Source of the DNA: Candidatus Poribacteria bacterium
GTDB lineage: Bacteria > Poribacteria > WGA-4E > JAJDTR01
DNA: 64,000 nucleotides
Reading direction: 5' to 3'
Assembly: GCA_022827055.1 (NCBI GenBank)
Contig: JAJDTR010000125.1
Location: 46,114-110,113 of the forward strand
In this document: positions 1 through 9,272 of the stretch, one piece after another
How the letters are laid out: each line of letters begins with the position of its first letter
Numbering within the stretch: position 1 is the first letter of the stretch
Program-made: the position numbers and the translations under genes
Notes under the pieces: model-generated
Told to the model about the DNA's origin: nothing
What the model saw: the letters and a program-made list of their open reading frames with translations, nothing else
Database searches by the model: none

Positions 1-454
1 AATTGGGTTGTCGCCTTTGTAGGGTGCAATCAAGCGAGTGAATAGCGAGTGCGATAGAACTCCCCTACGCACCAGCCTTTTTGATTATCAAGAAATGGTG
101 GGCAGTGCGACCCTACAGCTCCATCACAGATATACAGGCGTTGGGATTCGCGGTGCTTTATAGGATACCTATCGCGTTTATTATTCATTCACTTGATCCC
201 AACCTACGGACTGCTGTAGGGTGCTTTCAAAGGCCGGTGGGATCCCTATCGGGCGTGTTGACATTTATGTAATGTGTGTCCATAATTCGCCGATAAGTCT
301 CTATCGTAGGAGCGAGGTTTCCTCGCCCAGCGGGTTGGGAAACCCAACCCCTACGGAAATTGACTCAATTTTGGCTCAATTCTCAAATGTCAACAGAACC
401 TATCAAAATTTTCTATTGGCTTTTCACAAATTAACAGAAATAGGAGAACGTTTT
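1..454. repeat. Repeat-filled leader before the first gene
   Basis: No gene is supported here. The stretch holds one unit of the modular repeat (ATCAAGCGAGTGAATAGCGA at 29-48), a reversed unit around 166-200 and a double hairpin at 306-355. Short open frames across it only translate the repeats. Confidence 0.7.
306..355. repeat. Double-hairpin repeat, copy 1
   Basis: Two adjacent inverted repeats, GCGAGGTTTCCTCGC and GGGTTGGGAAACCCAACCC, are bounded by CGTAGG and CCTACG. The same unit occurs inverted at 46811-46861 with only a few differences, so this is a mobile or amplified palindromic element rather than a local terminator. Confidence 0.8.
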
Positions 455-1174
455 ATGAGAACACTGTGTTATTTGACGATAATGCTGCTTTGCGGCTCTG
501 CCGCTATGGCAGAAGAAACTTTCTTTTCCGCGTTAGAGAGCAAAGCGGAAGTTGAAAAAGAGGGCGGCATCGTTGACGGCGGGAGCTTCAAGCCCGGTAA
601 ATTTGGCAACGGATTTGTCAGCGAGAAAGTTGGCGATGTGATTCACTTCCCGGTGGAAGACCGGTTTGTCAACCTTGATGAAGGCACGGTTGAGTTATGG
701 GTAACAATGGGACTTGATTCCGACGAGATTTCAGGTGAACTATTCATGTTCATGACTTACAAACGCGGCAGCGATGCCGTGTTTCTGCAGTTTGATAATG
801 GCGGGATCGCACGGATGCGGATTAAAAGCGGTGGTTCATGGCACAATGCCGATAGCGGGCCGCTCAGGTGGAAAAAGGGCGATCATCACCACATGGCGGG
901 GACATGGGGACGTGACGGCTTGAAACTCTACTTGGACGGTGAACTTGAAGGGGAATCCAATTTCAAACGGGGGCCAACCCTGTTCGCGCAAACCTTTGAA
1001 GTTAACAACGCTTCTCCGCCCGATCCAAAATTCCCAACGAATTGCGTCGTTGACGGGTTGCGGCTCTCCGATCATCAGAAGAAAGTCGGCGAATTGGTAA
1101 TGGACGATCCGTCATCTGTGGGACCGATCGGCAAACTCACAACAACGTGGGGACGGATTAAGCGCGCAATGTAA
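455..1174 (+). CDS. Secreted LamG-domain (concanavalin-like) protein with C-terminal KLTTTWGRIK tail
   Basis: A 239-residue protein. It starts at 455 because a TAGGAG ribosome site precedes this ATG and the next residues (MRTLCYLTIMLLCG..AMA) form a signal peptide with cleavage near residue 19; longer upstream starts only add repeat sequence. Residues about 25-215 look like a LamG/concanavalin A-like jelly-roll, with FGNGF near 50, a VELWV strand near 80, HHHMAGTWG near 145 and LYLDGELEG near 160. Such domains bind glycans or act as accessory modules. The last 13 residues, KLTTTWGRIKRAM, match the tails of three other secreted proteins in the window and may be a localisation signal. No catalytic motif is seen. 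The nearest gene (1278-2111) is on the other strand, so this one is probably monocistronic. Confidence 0.85.
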   Translation: MRTLCYLTIMLLCGSAAMAEETFFSALESKAEVEKEGGIVDGGSFKPGKFGNGFVSEKVGDVIHFPVEDRFVNLDEGTVELWVTMGLDSDEISGELFMFMTYKRGSDAVFLQFDNGGIARMRIKSGGSWHNADSGPLRWKKGDHHHMAGTWGRDGLKLYLDGELEGESNFKRGPTLFAQTFEVNNASPPDPKFPTNCVVDGLRLSDHQKKVGELVMDDPSSVGPIGKLTTTWGRIKRAM

Positions 1175-1277
1175 CATTCGAAGATTTCCTCGTTAGGAAG
1201 TTTTAAATGCTGGTGCGCAGAAGATTAGCTATCGCGCTCCCTATCCGGTCGCTTGATTGCACCCTACACGCTGCTCG

Positions 1278-2111
1278 CTACGTGCTAGCGGCATCAGACC
1301 GATTTGACCACACGAGCGGGGTTTGAGATTCGTCGTCAAGGACGTCTCCGATATCGAGGCTATCTACCTGTTCGTCGGACAGGACGTTTTGACGGCCGTT
1401 GTAGGTCGATCCTTCCGGCATGTAGATGCAGGTCATCGCCCGGCGCGGATACGGCGTCATGTTGGGGCCCGCCGCATGAGCGGTGAGTCCGTTATGAAAA
1501 CCGGCGGATCCCGCCTTCATCTCGGCTGCCACAGGCTCAATCTCCTTGAATTCGGGATATTCGTCGAAGAGAGCTCCCATGTTGGGCCCAAAGTGCCCTT
1601 TCTTTTCATAATCCGTTAGCTTGTGTGTGCCGGGCAAATAATACATGCAACCGTTCTGAATCGTCGCATCATCCAACGCAATCCAAATGGAGATGGCGTC
1701 CGGAGAGTAAAATGACCAATTGGGATCGTCTATGTGCCAGGACGTGGGGTTGTCCCAAGCGCGTTTCTGCAGCGTTTGATCGTGCCACACACGGATGCCG
1801 TCAACGCCTGCGAGTTTGCATAACAGTTTCCCCAAATCGGGGCTCTGAAAATACCTCCTGATAGTGTCATCGATCTTCCACAGATTGACGCGCTGCAGGA
1901 AGACTCTGTTGTAGTAGGAATCAGTCTCTATAACCTGCGATTGGTTACTCTCTCCTCCGTCAGCAATCCTGGTGGTACCCATCTGCGTCACGGCTGCATT
2001 GATGGCGGAACATAGTTCTCCCAGTTCGTAGGGGGTTAGGAAGTCTTCGATTATGAGCCAGCCCTCGCGCTGGTAAAGTTCAACATCTTGGGAAGTTACT
2101 TCTGTTTTCAT
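1278..2111 (-). CDS. Phytanoyl-CoA dioxygenase (PhyH) family Fe(II)/2-oxoglutarate enzyme
   Basis: About 277 residues, typical for PhyH. This family hydroxylates small substrates using Fe(II), O2 and 2-oxoglutarate in the cytoplasm. Visible features are the N-terminal EGWLIIEDFLT segment, the metal motif H-x-D in SWHIDDPNWSF near residue 126, the core DDATIQNGCMYYLPGTH near 155-170, and the distal His and Arg in GLTAHAAGPN...RR near 220-235. The ATG at 2111 was chosen; a GTG at 2132 adds seven residues and neither has a clear ribosome site. The substrate cannot be read from sequence. Flanking genes encode LamG proteins. Confidence 0.88.
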   Translation of the reverse strand: MKTEVTSQDVELYQREGWLIIEDFLTPYELGELCSAINAAVTQMGTTRIADGGESNQSQVIETDSYYNRVFLQRVNLWKIDDTIRRYFQSPDLGKLLCKLAGVDGIRVWHDQTLQKRAWDNPTSWHIDDPNWSFYSPDAISIWIALDDATIQNGCMYYLPGTHKLTDYEKKGHFGPNMGALFDEYPEFKEIEPVAAEMKAGSAGFHNGLTAHAAGPNMTPYPRRAMTCIYMPEGSTYNGRQNVLSDEQVDSLDIGDVLDDESQTPLVWSNRSDAAST

Positions 2112-2347
2112 ATTAAAATCTGTCTGAATCACGGATTGGACAGATTGAAGGATTCCACTGATTAATATTGGCTAAGGAGTAAATTCCCTAGGGGTTGCAA
2201 CACATTATTCTCGTGCTAGTCCCGTTAGTATTGAACAGAAAAAATTGTCATGTTACGGCAGCCTAACGGGGGTTCGGAAATTGCTCCTACCGGCTAGCCT
2301 AGAGCGATTTTCGGTACACGGGGTGTTCCTACTAAGCTGAAAAGAAA

Positions 2348-3199
2348 TTATCTAGGTTTCTTAATGTGCGCCCAGGTCGTGACGAGTTTGCCTGACGTAG
2401 AAACGGCTAATGTATCAGCCAATCCCACCTCGACAATCTGTTTAAGATCCTCGTCGGACAACGCGATGTTGAAGACGGCAACATCGTCTACTATTCCGTC
2501 CAAATAGTGTTCGTCGCGCGGTTTTGATGTTCTTCCAATGTTTAGGGGCGCGCCTTTGGCATTGCCCGCCACAATCGTGGTGGTCCAGTTTTTCTCCCCA
2601 ATCAGTTTTCCATCGTAATACATCTTCATTGTGTTTCCGCTGCGCGCCACCGCGTAATGATGCCACTCCATATATTTATAGCGCCCGGGGACTTGGGGGC
2701 CCATTTCCGTACCACCGCCACCGCCTCCGCCGCAACCTATACAATGGAAAAAATACAACTGTTCGCCGGCGCAGCAGTGTCTTAATCTCCACCACCATCC
2801 GTCCCAGAACACCGCACCCTGATGGGTAGTTGTATAGCCCGCGATGTTATAACGTCTATCTTTTCCTCGTTTATCCATAAGAACGTAGGCGGCCATGGTA
2901 AAGTCATCGTCTCCAAATGCCCAAGCATCGTTGGCGTTTGGCACTTCGACATAGCTATCCTCGCCATCCAGCACCACGCCGCCGCCAAATTTTCCCTCAC
3001 CCCAAGTGGCACCGCCCATGAGTGTCCCGAAATTCCCGTTTTGACTGATATCCTTGCTTCGCTTTCCTTCACCTTCGTCAAAACTCAGCGCGACTATGGC
3101 ACTCCTGATATTGAGTTCGGCCTCGCTAGTTTTCATCGTCAGGCTGAGAGAGGCTATTGCCGCAGTTACCATGAGTGACGCATAAATTAGACGTTTCAT
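2348..3199 (-). CDS. Secreted LamG-domain protein with Cys/Gly-rich insertion and KLVTTWAHIK tail
   Basis: A 283-residue protein starting at 3199, where GAGGTG precedes ATG and MKRLIYASLMVTAAIASLSL forms a signal peptide. The LamG fold spans about residues 35-265: VALSFDEGEGK near 38, FGGGVVLDGEDSYVEVPN near 72, HHYAVARSGNTMKMYYDGK near 175 and LDGIVDDVAVFNIALS near 225. An unusual insertion near 130-155 contains HCC, HCIGC and seven glycines. The C-terminus, SGKLVTTWAHIKKPR, matches the shared tail motif. A role in glycan or surface binding is inferred from the fold only. Confidence 0.85.
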   Translation of the reverse strand: MKRLIYASLMVTAAIASLSLTMKTSEAELNIRSAIVALSFDEGEGKRSKDISQNGNFGTLMGGATWGEGKFGGGVVLDGEDSYVEVPNANDAWAFGDDDFTMAAYVLMDKRGKDRRYNIAGYTTTHQGAVFWDGWWWRLRHCCAGEQLYFFHCIGCGGGGGGGTEMGPQVPGRYKYMEWHHYAVARSGNTMKMYYDGKLIGEKNWTTTIVAGNAKGAPLNIGRTSKPRDEHYLDGIVDDVAVFNIALSDEDLKQIVEVGLADTLAVSTSGKLVTTWAHIKKPR

Positions 3200-3630
3200 T
3201 GGTTCACCTCTTCGAAATATGGTTCGTTCTCGGTCGTGTGTTCCGGCGGCTCGGAGAACGAGAACCGGTGATTGTATGTGCACAGATTCAGCGAGAGTGA
3301 AACGTTAACGCGAACGGCACATGTCCGAGCCAATAGTGAATGCACCCGGGAAATAAAGAAACAAACTTTATGTCAAAAGAACCTACCGAAAAGACCAATC
3401 CCGCCGTTGCCGAAATTGCGGGTTTGTCTGTGATGATTCGGTGTCTAAATTTATCGGTACTCGCTTTTGGCAAGCGTCTAAAACTGTTTGCATAGTTACC
3501 ATATCACATTTTATCATGTCTTTGCAAGATTGGACAAGAAACATGATTTGATACCGACGCCACAGCGTCTGATCGACAACGCAGAATCGCTGAAATTGCC
3601 GATGTCCCCTGCCAACATGTAGCATATCGC
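3200..3630. other. Intergenic stretch, nothing recognised
   Basis: This 430-base gap separates two minus-strand genes. Short open frames on both strands lack ribosome sites and similarity to anything recognised, and no dispersed repeat is obvious. The half next to 3199 presumably holds that gene's promoter. Confidence 0.5.
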
Positions 3631-5433
3631 TTACTGAACAGGCAGAACCTGTGACGGAACAAACCGTTTGACTTCGTGTATCGGAGCCCTCCCCGATTTG
3701 AGATGTTCGCGTTGAAAGAAGAGATATCTGTTCTCCGTGTCTTCCGTTTCGCGCGGAGTGATGTCGATTACCGTGTTGCCTCGAAACTTCACCGTGTAGA
3801 GGGTGTCACAGATGGTATAGCGTTCGATGGTTTCCGGCACCGGAAATTCAAGGCGAAGTTCCTCGCCACCGGAAAGACCGATGAACCGAATGTAACTGCC
3901 AACGCGCTGGGGACTAACCGCCTTGCTATCCACGTAGGGGGCAACTTGCGCTGCATCGATCCAGCTCGGGAGCCGCACATAAACCGCCCTCGCCTGCTTG
4001 TTATGGATGACGACCTTTCCTTCGAAGGGGAGGTAACTGTGGATATCCATCCAAGGCGCCGCCCGGTTGAGGAGCAAATTCACGGTGGCTACGCCTTCGG
4101 AAAACCGCGTGATGCCTTCCCACACCGTGTATAGAGCGCGGCTTCCGTTTGCGGTACAGCATCCGAAAACAGAGGAGTGGGGATTCACAAGCAGTTTTGC
4201 TTGCGTGAAGCCGCCTAGGTATTGTCGATGCACCTCATCGTATGCGCCGCTGCCGCAAGCGTGCCGCATACGCTTTAGATCGGTCACCTGCAGCTCAACG
4301 AAGTGGTTGCGAACCATACTGTCTACATCATCCCAATAGTCGCCCAGACCGGCATTCGTGAGCCGAATCGCAAGGATTAGCGTGTCGGCAATCCCGCAGC
4401 CTTCATTCTGCTCCAAACTCCACTCTATATCCCGCCCCATCATCGGCTTGATCCAACCGGGCATGAAGCCCAATCGAACGATCCCGTGGCGGCGCGCATG
4501 TTCGTAACCTTCTCGCACAAGCTGCGAAATCGCGAGATCGTTCTCGTTTAGGGCGAAATGCAGCAGCGCCTCCAAGAAACCCATATTCCCGTGGAAATGT
4601 CCGGTAAACTGACCGTGTTCATGCGGCGGGACGCTCGTGTCGTCGGTCTCCTGGCTCCAAAGCGTCGGCTTCAGGCAAAACTTGACCAGTTTTCGCGCGC
4701 AATTCAGCGCCTCTTCGTCGCCCGTCATTTGGTAACATTGCATTAGCGCCTTGATCGGGGCGGCGTGCTCGAACTTAACCGTGCCTTCCTGACCTTGTGA
4801 GTCGTGTACCGGTTCGTCGGGCGGCGAGTAGGGGAGATATCCCGGTGCATCGCCGCCGCCGCGCAGCGTCCAATTCCAACCACCCGACGAGTCGAGGCTG
4901 CATTCCGGCGGGATATAGGCGTACTCTCCGCAGTCAATTATCCCCCGTTTCAGTCCGCCCCACAGCCGTTGAAGCCAAGGCATCCAGATGTCGTCCTCGT
5001 CGATTCCGATCCGCAACGCCAACGCCTGCGCCAATATACCGTTGAACATCGGGTAGGAGGTGTTGGGCGGGGGCCCATCGCCGCTAATGGGACAATAGAG
5101 CAAACCGTCCGCGTGAATTTGGTCCAGGAACGCGCGCCACGCCAGTCTTTCCGCATCAAGGTTTTGATCGCTTCCGCACATCAGGCGGACGAGCGGTAAT
5201 GTCCTCAAGAACTTGGGCGTCAGCCAGTTCGGCGGTCCTATCATCGGCGGATGATGGCTAAAACGGAATGTCTGCGTTATGGCGTGGCCCTCGTCGGGGC
5301 GGAAATTCGTCAGTGCGTTAACCGCCAACGTTGCCCGCTCCGCCAAATCCAGCGTGTCTGGAACAGTAGCCGTATAGCCCTCACCGGGCGGGGCGCCAAT
5401 GGCAATCTTATGAGGATTCTTGTTGTCGAGCAT
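3631..5433 (-). CDS. GH127-like (DUF1680) putative beta-L-arabinofuranosidase
   Basis: A 600-residue protein of the (alpha/alpha)6-barrel DUF1680 type. Characterised GH127 members release beta-L-arabinofuranose and use a Zn-bound cysteine. The metal/catalytic pattern is visible: E-x-C in NEGCGIAD near residue 330 and the paired cysteines in FGCCTANGSRALYTVWEG near 410-425. A C-terminal beta-sandwich follows (VYVRLPSWIDAAQ near 485). There is no signal peptide, so the protein should be cytoplasmic. Start ATG at 5433 has only a distant GGAAG. It shares the strand with a GHL10-like protein and a sialidase-like protein, so this may be a glycan catabolic group. The actual substrate is unknown. Confidence 0.78.
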   Translation of the reverse strand: MLDNKNPHKIAIGAPPGEGYTATVPDTLDLAERATLAVNALTNFRPDEGHAITQTFRFSHHPPMIGPPNWLTPKFLRTLPLVRLMCGSDQNLDAERLAWRAFLDQIHADGLLYCPISGDGPPPNTSYPMFNGILAQALALRIGIDEDDIWMPWLQRLWGGLKRGIIDCGEYAYIPPECSLDSSGGWNWTLRGGGDAPGYLPYSPPDEPVHDSQGQEGTVKFEHAAPIKALMQCYQMTGDEEALNCARKLVKFCLKPTLWSQETDDTSVPPHEHGQFTGHFHGNMGFLEALLHFALNENDLAISQLVREGYEHARRHGIVRLGFMPGWIKPMMGRDIEWSLEQNEGCGIADTLILAIRLTNAGLGDYWDDVDSMVRNHFVELQVTDLKRMRHACGSGAYDEVHRQYLGGFTQAKLLVNPHSSVFGCCTANGSRALYTVWEGITRFSEGVATVNLLLNRAAPWMDIHSYLPFEGKVVIHNKQARAVYVRLPSWIDAAQVAPYVDSKAVSPQRVGSYIRFIGLSGGEELRLEFPVPETIERYTICDTLYTVKFRGNTVIDITPRETEDTENRYLFFQREHLKSGRAPIHEVKRFVPSQVLPVQ

Positions 5434-5573
5434 ACGATTCTGCGTCTTCCGTCAATGACGTTCTCCTATCATTGCTTGATTGGTTGGGGTAGTCATCCGT
5501 AAAAACCTCGGAAATAACTCTAATTCGATGGCGTCGTCGAAACCGCGCCACATTGCTTAATTTGCAACTTGAG

Positions 5574-7043
5574 CTAGTATACAACCCGGGTAAGGACTTC
5601 GTGCACAATGATCGGGTTGTCTGTCTTGCCTAGCTCGGAACTGCACCAGACGGTTAGGTCGTTGCGTCCCGCGCGCATGATGCCGGGAGGTACATCCGCC
5701 GAGCAATAGCCGTTCCGGGACTGGGGCTCAAGCAGTGTATGGTTGAGACGCATCCAGACTTTTGTGCCAGCGTCTCCGCCGGTGGTTTGGGCATGAATTC
5801 GGAAACGCGCGCCGGGATCATTCGCGTCGGGTCCCATCTTCAGAGGCAATCTGCGTTCATGAATGTCCAACGGTATGGGCAGCGGAGCGATTTCGGACGC
5901 CTGACTGAACATCCCCGCAACTACGAGCGGCTCGATGCCGTAGAGTTTGTTCTTGCCGGCAAGTTCTGCTTGATCGCCGATTTCCTTTAGCGGCGCATGG
6001 ACGAGATCGCTATCCAATCCCCTTACATCGACGTGCGTGAAATAGTTAAACAGATAGATGCCATCGACACCGTTGAGCCACCACCAAGCGGCGGCTCCGC
6101 GCAAATATTCCTGCCACGCGTACGGCTGCTCCGCGATCTCGGGACACCACGGGAAGGGTGGCCTGGCACAGAACGTGGGATAGACCGAGGCACCATAGCG
6201 TGCGCCCACGGCTCGCCAACTCTCCAGATTGAGCGTGAACGGCATCAACCCCATGCCGACAACCAAGACATCCACCAGCTCTTGCGACAGCCAGGTTTCG
6301 ATGTCCTGTCCAAGGAGATGAGAGCTCTCGATCGAATCCATCACACGCACGACCAATGTGTATGGACGACCACGTTGGCGGGCGATTGCGTCCAGTTCCG
6401 ATCGTACAGCCCGTACAAAGTCGGTCATGAGCGGTGCCAGTTCGAGTTCCTTGCCCAACGGAAAGTTCCAGATCCAGCGCGAGAAGTCCAGTTCGTAGCC
6501 GTCGAAGTCGTGGGCGGCTGCGTTCCGGCGGATGAAATCGAGCCTATATTCGCGCACTTCGGGGCGTTCGAAGTTGAAGGCGGTGCGCAACATGCGCTCG
6601 ATATTTTCTTCGGGTAAATTGCGGTCGTCGGACTTGCCGATTAGGTATTCCGGATGTTCCGCTTTTAGGGGATCGTTGGTTTCCTCCAAGTCGAGTTCGT
6701 TGTCGTGCAGGTCGTTCATGCGAAGCGAACCCCAGATCTCCATGCCTTTGGCGTGGCACGCTTCGACGATGAGGTCGGTCGCGCGCCCCGACGAACCGAG
6801 CGCGGGCCACACCGGGCCGCGGTGTTTAGGTCCCCAAACGGGCCCCCAGGGCGGATCGCAGCCGTTTCCGACGCACCAGACGTAGGTGTCGACGTGCGTG
6901 TCGAAGGTCGGCGTGGTTCTGGCGTCGATGAACGACTGCTCGTCGGTGACGTTGTACCAGTGTTTGCGGGTGTGCTGGTTTGTTTGCTGGTATGCGTCGT
7001 CGTTGTAGATGAGGCGTCGTTTGCGGTGCGTTTCAAATAGCAT
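5574..7043 (-). CDS. Putative TIM-barrel glycosidase-like protein (GHL10-like)
   Basis: About 489 residues. The segment FDGYELDFSRWIWNFP near residue 190 and the following DAIARQRGRPYTLVVRV resemble the barrel strands of glycosidase-like families such as GHL10/DUF187, where an acidic cluster ends a central strand. VDGIYLFNYFTH near 340 looks like a later strand. The C-terminus (360-489) is beta-rich, with KVWMRLNHTLL. The ATG at 7043 was chosen; a TTG at 7091 would add 16 residues made partly of repeat-flank sequence. No signal peptide is present. The catalytic residues are not certain, so a non-catalytic role is possible. Confidence 0.65.
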   Translation of the reverse strand: MLFETHRKRRLIYNDDAYQQTNQHTRKHWYNVTDEQSFIDARTTPTFDTHVDTYVWCVGNGCDPPWGPVWGPKHRGPVWPALGSSGRATDLIVEACHAKGMEIWGSLRMNDLHDNELDLEETNDPLKAEHPEYLIGKSDDRNLPEENIERMLRTAFNFERPEVREYRLDFIRRNAAAHDFDGYELDFSRWIWNFPLGKELELAPLMTDFVRAVRSELDAIARQRGRPYTLVVRVMDSIESSHLLGQDIETWLSQELVDVLVVGMGLMPFTLNLESWRAVGARYGASVYPTFCARPPFPWCPEIAEQPYAWQEYLRGAAAWWWLNGVDGIYLFNYFTHVDVRGLDSDLVHAPLKEIGDQAELAGKNKLYGIEPLVVAGMFSQASEIAPLPIPLDIHERRLPLKMGPDANDPGARFRIHAQTTGGDAGTKVWMRLNHTLLEPQSRNGYCSADVPPGIMRAGRNDLTVWCSSELGKTDNPIIVHEVLTRVVY

Positions 7044-7091
7044 GGGCACACGATTTTTCAAGATTGTTTGGTCGATAGGTGGGTTGTGCAA

Positions 7092-7470
7092 TCAAGGAAT
7101 CCGCGACATGGAGAAGATCTCTATCAAGATCTACTATCGCCCTCGTTATCCACTCAGTTGGTCGTTCCCTGCTCAGTCACTTGATTGACTCACTCGATTG
7201 ATCCAAGCTAGCACTCTTCAAAGGCTGGTGCGCGGTGCGCACCCTACAACGGTACAAAATCGCGCAAGATTGCATCCGTGATTCGATGACTATCCGCTAA
7301 ACGCTTGGGCTATACGGGTTAGTGTTATGTAGCCTTGCACATGCCGATCCGCTGGAGCGGGGGAGTGAGAGATTCAATTTTGATTAGAAATTAATTTGGT
7401 TTAATAATGCAGTAACTCCAGTCATTTAAGACAACAGGTTCGCTGTCCATCTGATGCAGTCCATCGGTTC
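7092..7470. repeat. Intergenic repeat cluster
   Basis: The gap holds inverted units of the modular repeat (about 7110-7205) and a hairpin copy with the core TGCGCGGTGCGCACC near 7230-7255. A palindrome-like GATCCGCTGGAGCGG sits near 7346. No coding potential is supported. Confidence 0.65.
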
Positions 7471-8694
7471 CTATTGATAAAACCAGTCCAATGGATAGAT
7501 GCGCAGTACACGCTCGCTGGTTAAGCGTGCTTCCTCGCCACGCTGTGTCAGCCAACCGCGGGAGTAGATCACGTAGACCTTGTCGGCAGCGAAGCAGATG
7601 TTGGGATAGTAGATGTTCGCGTAATCATCGGGTAGAGTGCCGACGTAGTTCTGGGATCGCACGGGTCGAATAGGGTATTCGGCTGGGATGCGCTCGACAT
7701 CTTCCAAACCGGCGCTAAGCTCAAGGGTCTTGAAGTTCTCCCAAGTTGCACCGCTGTCACGGGATATTGCGGCTGACAGACGCCCCCGGAGATATCCGCG
7801 GCGTATCTCTGCGTGAGAGACCTGATTCCATACACAAATTAGGTCACCTGTCCGGGGGATGCGGCGCAGCCGTGGCGGTGAATAGGAACACTCCAATTCG
7901 GTAGGCTTGACGGCACCCCATGTTTGGGCATGGTCTCTGCTGTAGCTGTAGAGTATCCTGCCGACGGTGGAGCGGGCAAAGAATAACACCCCGCCGTCTT
8001 TTGTTTCAGCTACCGAGGGTTCATCACAGGGTGCCACGCCGCAATTGCCGTTGACCACACCGTCGAAATCGAACCAACCCATCAGGCAGCCGTATTCCTC
8101 AAAGGGGCTCCATGTTTGCCCCTCGTCGTCGGAGTAGTAGACAAAGGCAATCTCCATCTGAGGGCAGTGCCCCTCTCCTTCGACGGAAGCCGGCAACCCT
8201 TTCCAGGTGCCCCACCCCTCACACTCCGGGACACGTGACGCGCCGCCTATCGGCAGTCCCAAGCGGTCGTCGGGGTGGTAGCCTCCCAGCACGGTTCTTC
8301 GAGGGCACAACAGCCTGCCGCCGGACAGTTGGATTATCGTGTCGGACAAGCCGCGTCTGGCGGTCTCCATGGGAATATGGCGAGGTCCCTCCCACGTTTT
8401 TCCGCCGTCTCGCGATATCCATATCCGGTCGTCGATCGTCAGAGCTATCGCCCCCGAATTGAGGCGCATCAACCCGTTTCCGTCCACCCCGTCACCGAAC
8501 GAGCGCGCCTCAGTCCAGGTTCTGCCTCCGTCCGCGGAGACGCTTCCATTTTGCGCCAGCAGAGATCCATCGGCCAGTTCCACCAAGCTGCTGACCCCGG
8601 TACCGGCGATTTCCACCACGTCTTCGGGAGGCGGCTTGCGCCAGACCGGCGGTCCACTGTTTCTGTCCTCAAGTGAATCGGCTGTTTGAGTCAT
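7471..8694 (-). CDS. Sialidase/BNR-repeat beta-propeller protein
   Basis: A 407-residue protein with at least five Asp-box (S-x-D-x-G-x-T-W-like) loops: SADGGRTW near 52, SRDGGKTW near 92, SDDEGQTW near 188, SRDHAQTW near 255 and SRDSGATW near 305. These mark a six-bladed sialidase-type propeller. Family members include exo-sialidases and many enzymes or binders of unknown glycan specificity. The Arg triad and Tyr of true sialidases cannot be assigned with confidence, so substrate is left open. There is no signal peptide. It is the first gene of a minus-strand stretch continuing to the GHL10-like gene after a 427-base repeat-bearing gap. Confidence 0.8.
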   Translation of the reverse strand: MTQTADSLEDRNSGPPVWRKPPPEDVVEIAGTGVSSLVELADGSLLAQNGSVSADGGRTWTEARSFGDGVDGNGLMRLNSGAIALTIDDRIWISRDGGKTWEGPRHIPMETARRGLSDTIIQLSGGRLLCPRRTVLGGYHPDDRLGLPIGGASRVPECEGWGTWKGLPASVEGEGHCPQMEIAFVYYSDDEGQTWSPFEEYGCLMGWFDFDGVVNGNCGVAPCDEPSVAETKDGGVLFFARSTVGRILYSYSRDHAQTWGAVKPTELECSYSPPRLRRIPRTGDLICVWNQVSHAEIRRGYLRGRLSAAISRDSGATWENFKTLELSAGLEDVERIPAEYPIRPVRSQNYVGTLPDDYANIYYPNICFAADKVYVIYSRGWLTQRGEEARLTSERVLRIYPLDWFYQ

Positions 8695-8867
8695 CGTAAT
8701 TAAGAATGCTGCGTTTGCGAGCTATACTGTTCGATTTGTCGTAGGGGTTACCGTATTTGACTGTGAACACGTCCAACGCTAGTGATTCTACTCAATCTTT
8801 GGGGCAGTGTCAAGGTGCGGCAACGTTTTCAAGGCACTAGCAGTAATCGTTCAGCTAGGTCTGCCAT

Positions 8868-9108
8868 AGTCCGTAGGTTGGGTTGAACAGCGCCAACAAA
8901 AAATACATCCGGTATCCCACGAAGGTCTTGATGCTCAATCTCGCTCGGATTCCCTGAAACATAGTGAAATCCAACGGAGGCGCGATTCAGGAAACGTGAA
9001 TGTTGGGTTTCATTCTATCTCCGTATAGTCCCGCTTTATTCAAATACAAAACATCTGTGGTGCTTGAGAGTGATTTGTGTTCGACCATTCAACCCAACCT
9101 ACGCACTC
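8868..9108. repeat. 240-bp MITE-like element, copy A
   Basis: Bounded by a perfect 16-base terminal inverted repeat, CGTAGGTTGGGTTGAA at the left and TTCAACCCAACCTACG at the right. A second copy in the same orientation lies at 9947-10186 and aligns along its full length, including the internal GCTCGGATTCCCTG and AACATAGTGAAA segments. It is non-coding. The two copies bracket the phd-vapC module. Confidence 0.82.
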
Positions 9109-9236
9109 TATGGGAACGCTATCAGGATTAGTCATCGCCCTCACTATGTTCCCCTAAATCCGGTATGTTTTCCTTGAGAAGGAGTCAATTAAGACTTGAC
9201 GCATACGGAATCGTTGGAGTACACTAGATTCGAAAA

Positions 9237-9259
9237 TAGACTAGACTAAGTTTAGTCTA
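9237..9259. promoter_or_regulatory. Near-palindromic operator upstream of phd-vapC
   Basis: TAGACTAAGTTTAGTCTA at 9242-9259 is an 18-base palindrome with one mismatched central pair, and an extra TAGACT half-site precedes it at 9237. It ends 13 bases before the antitoxin ATG. Phd-type antitoxins repress their own operon through such sites; binding here is inferred. Confidence 0.6.
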
Positions 9260-9272
9260 TAAGGGGAAGATG

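Noticed and set aside
3284..3625. Two short minus-strand open frames in the gap before the GH127-like gene
   Set aside because: They overlap each other, lack ribosome sites and show no recognisable domain.
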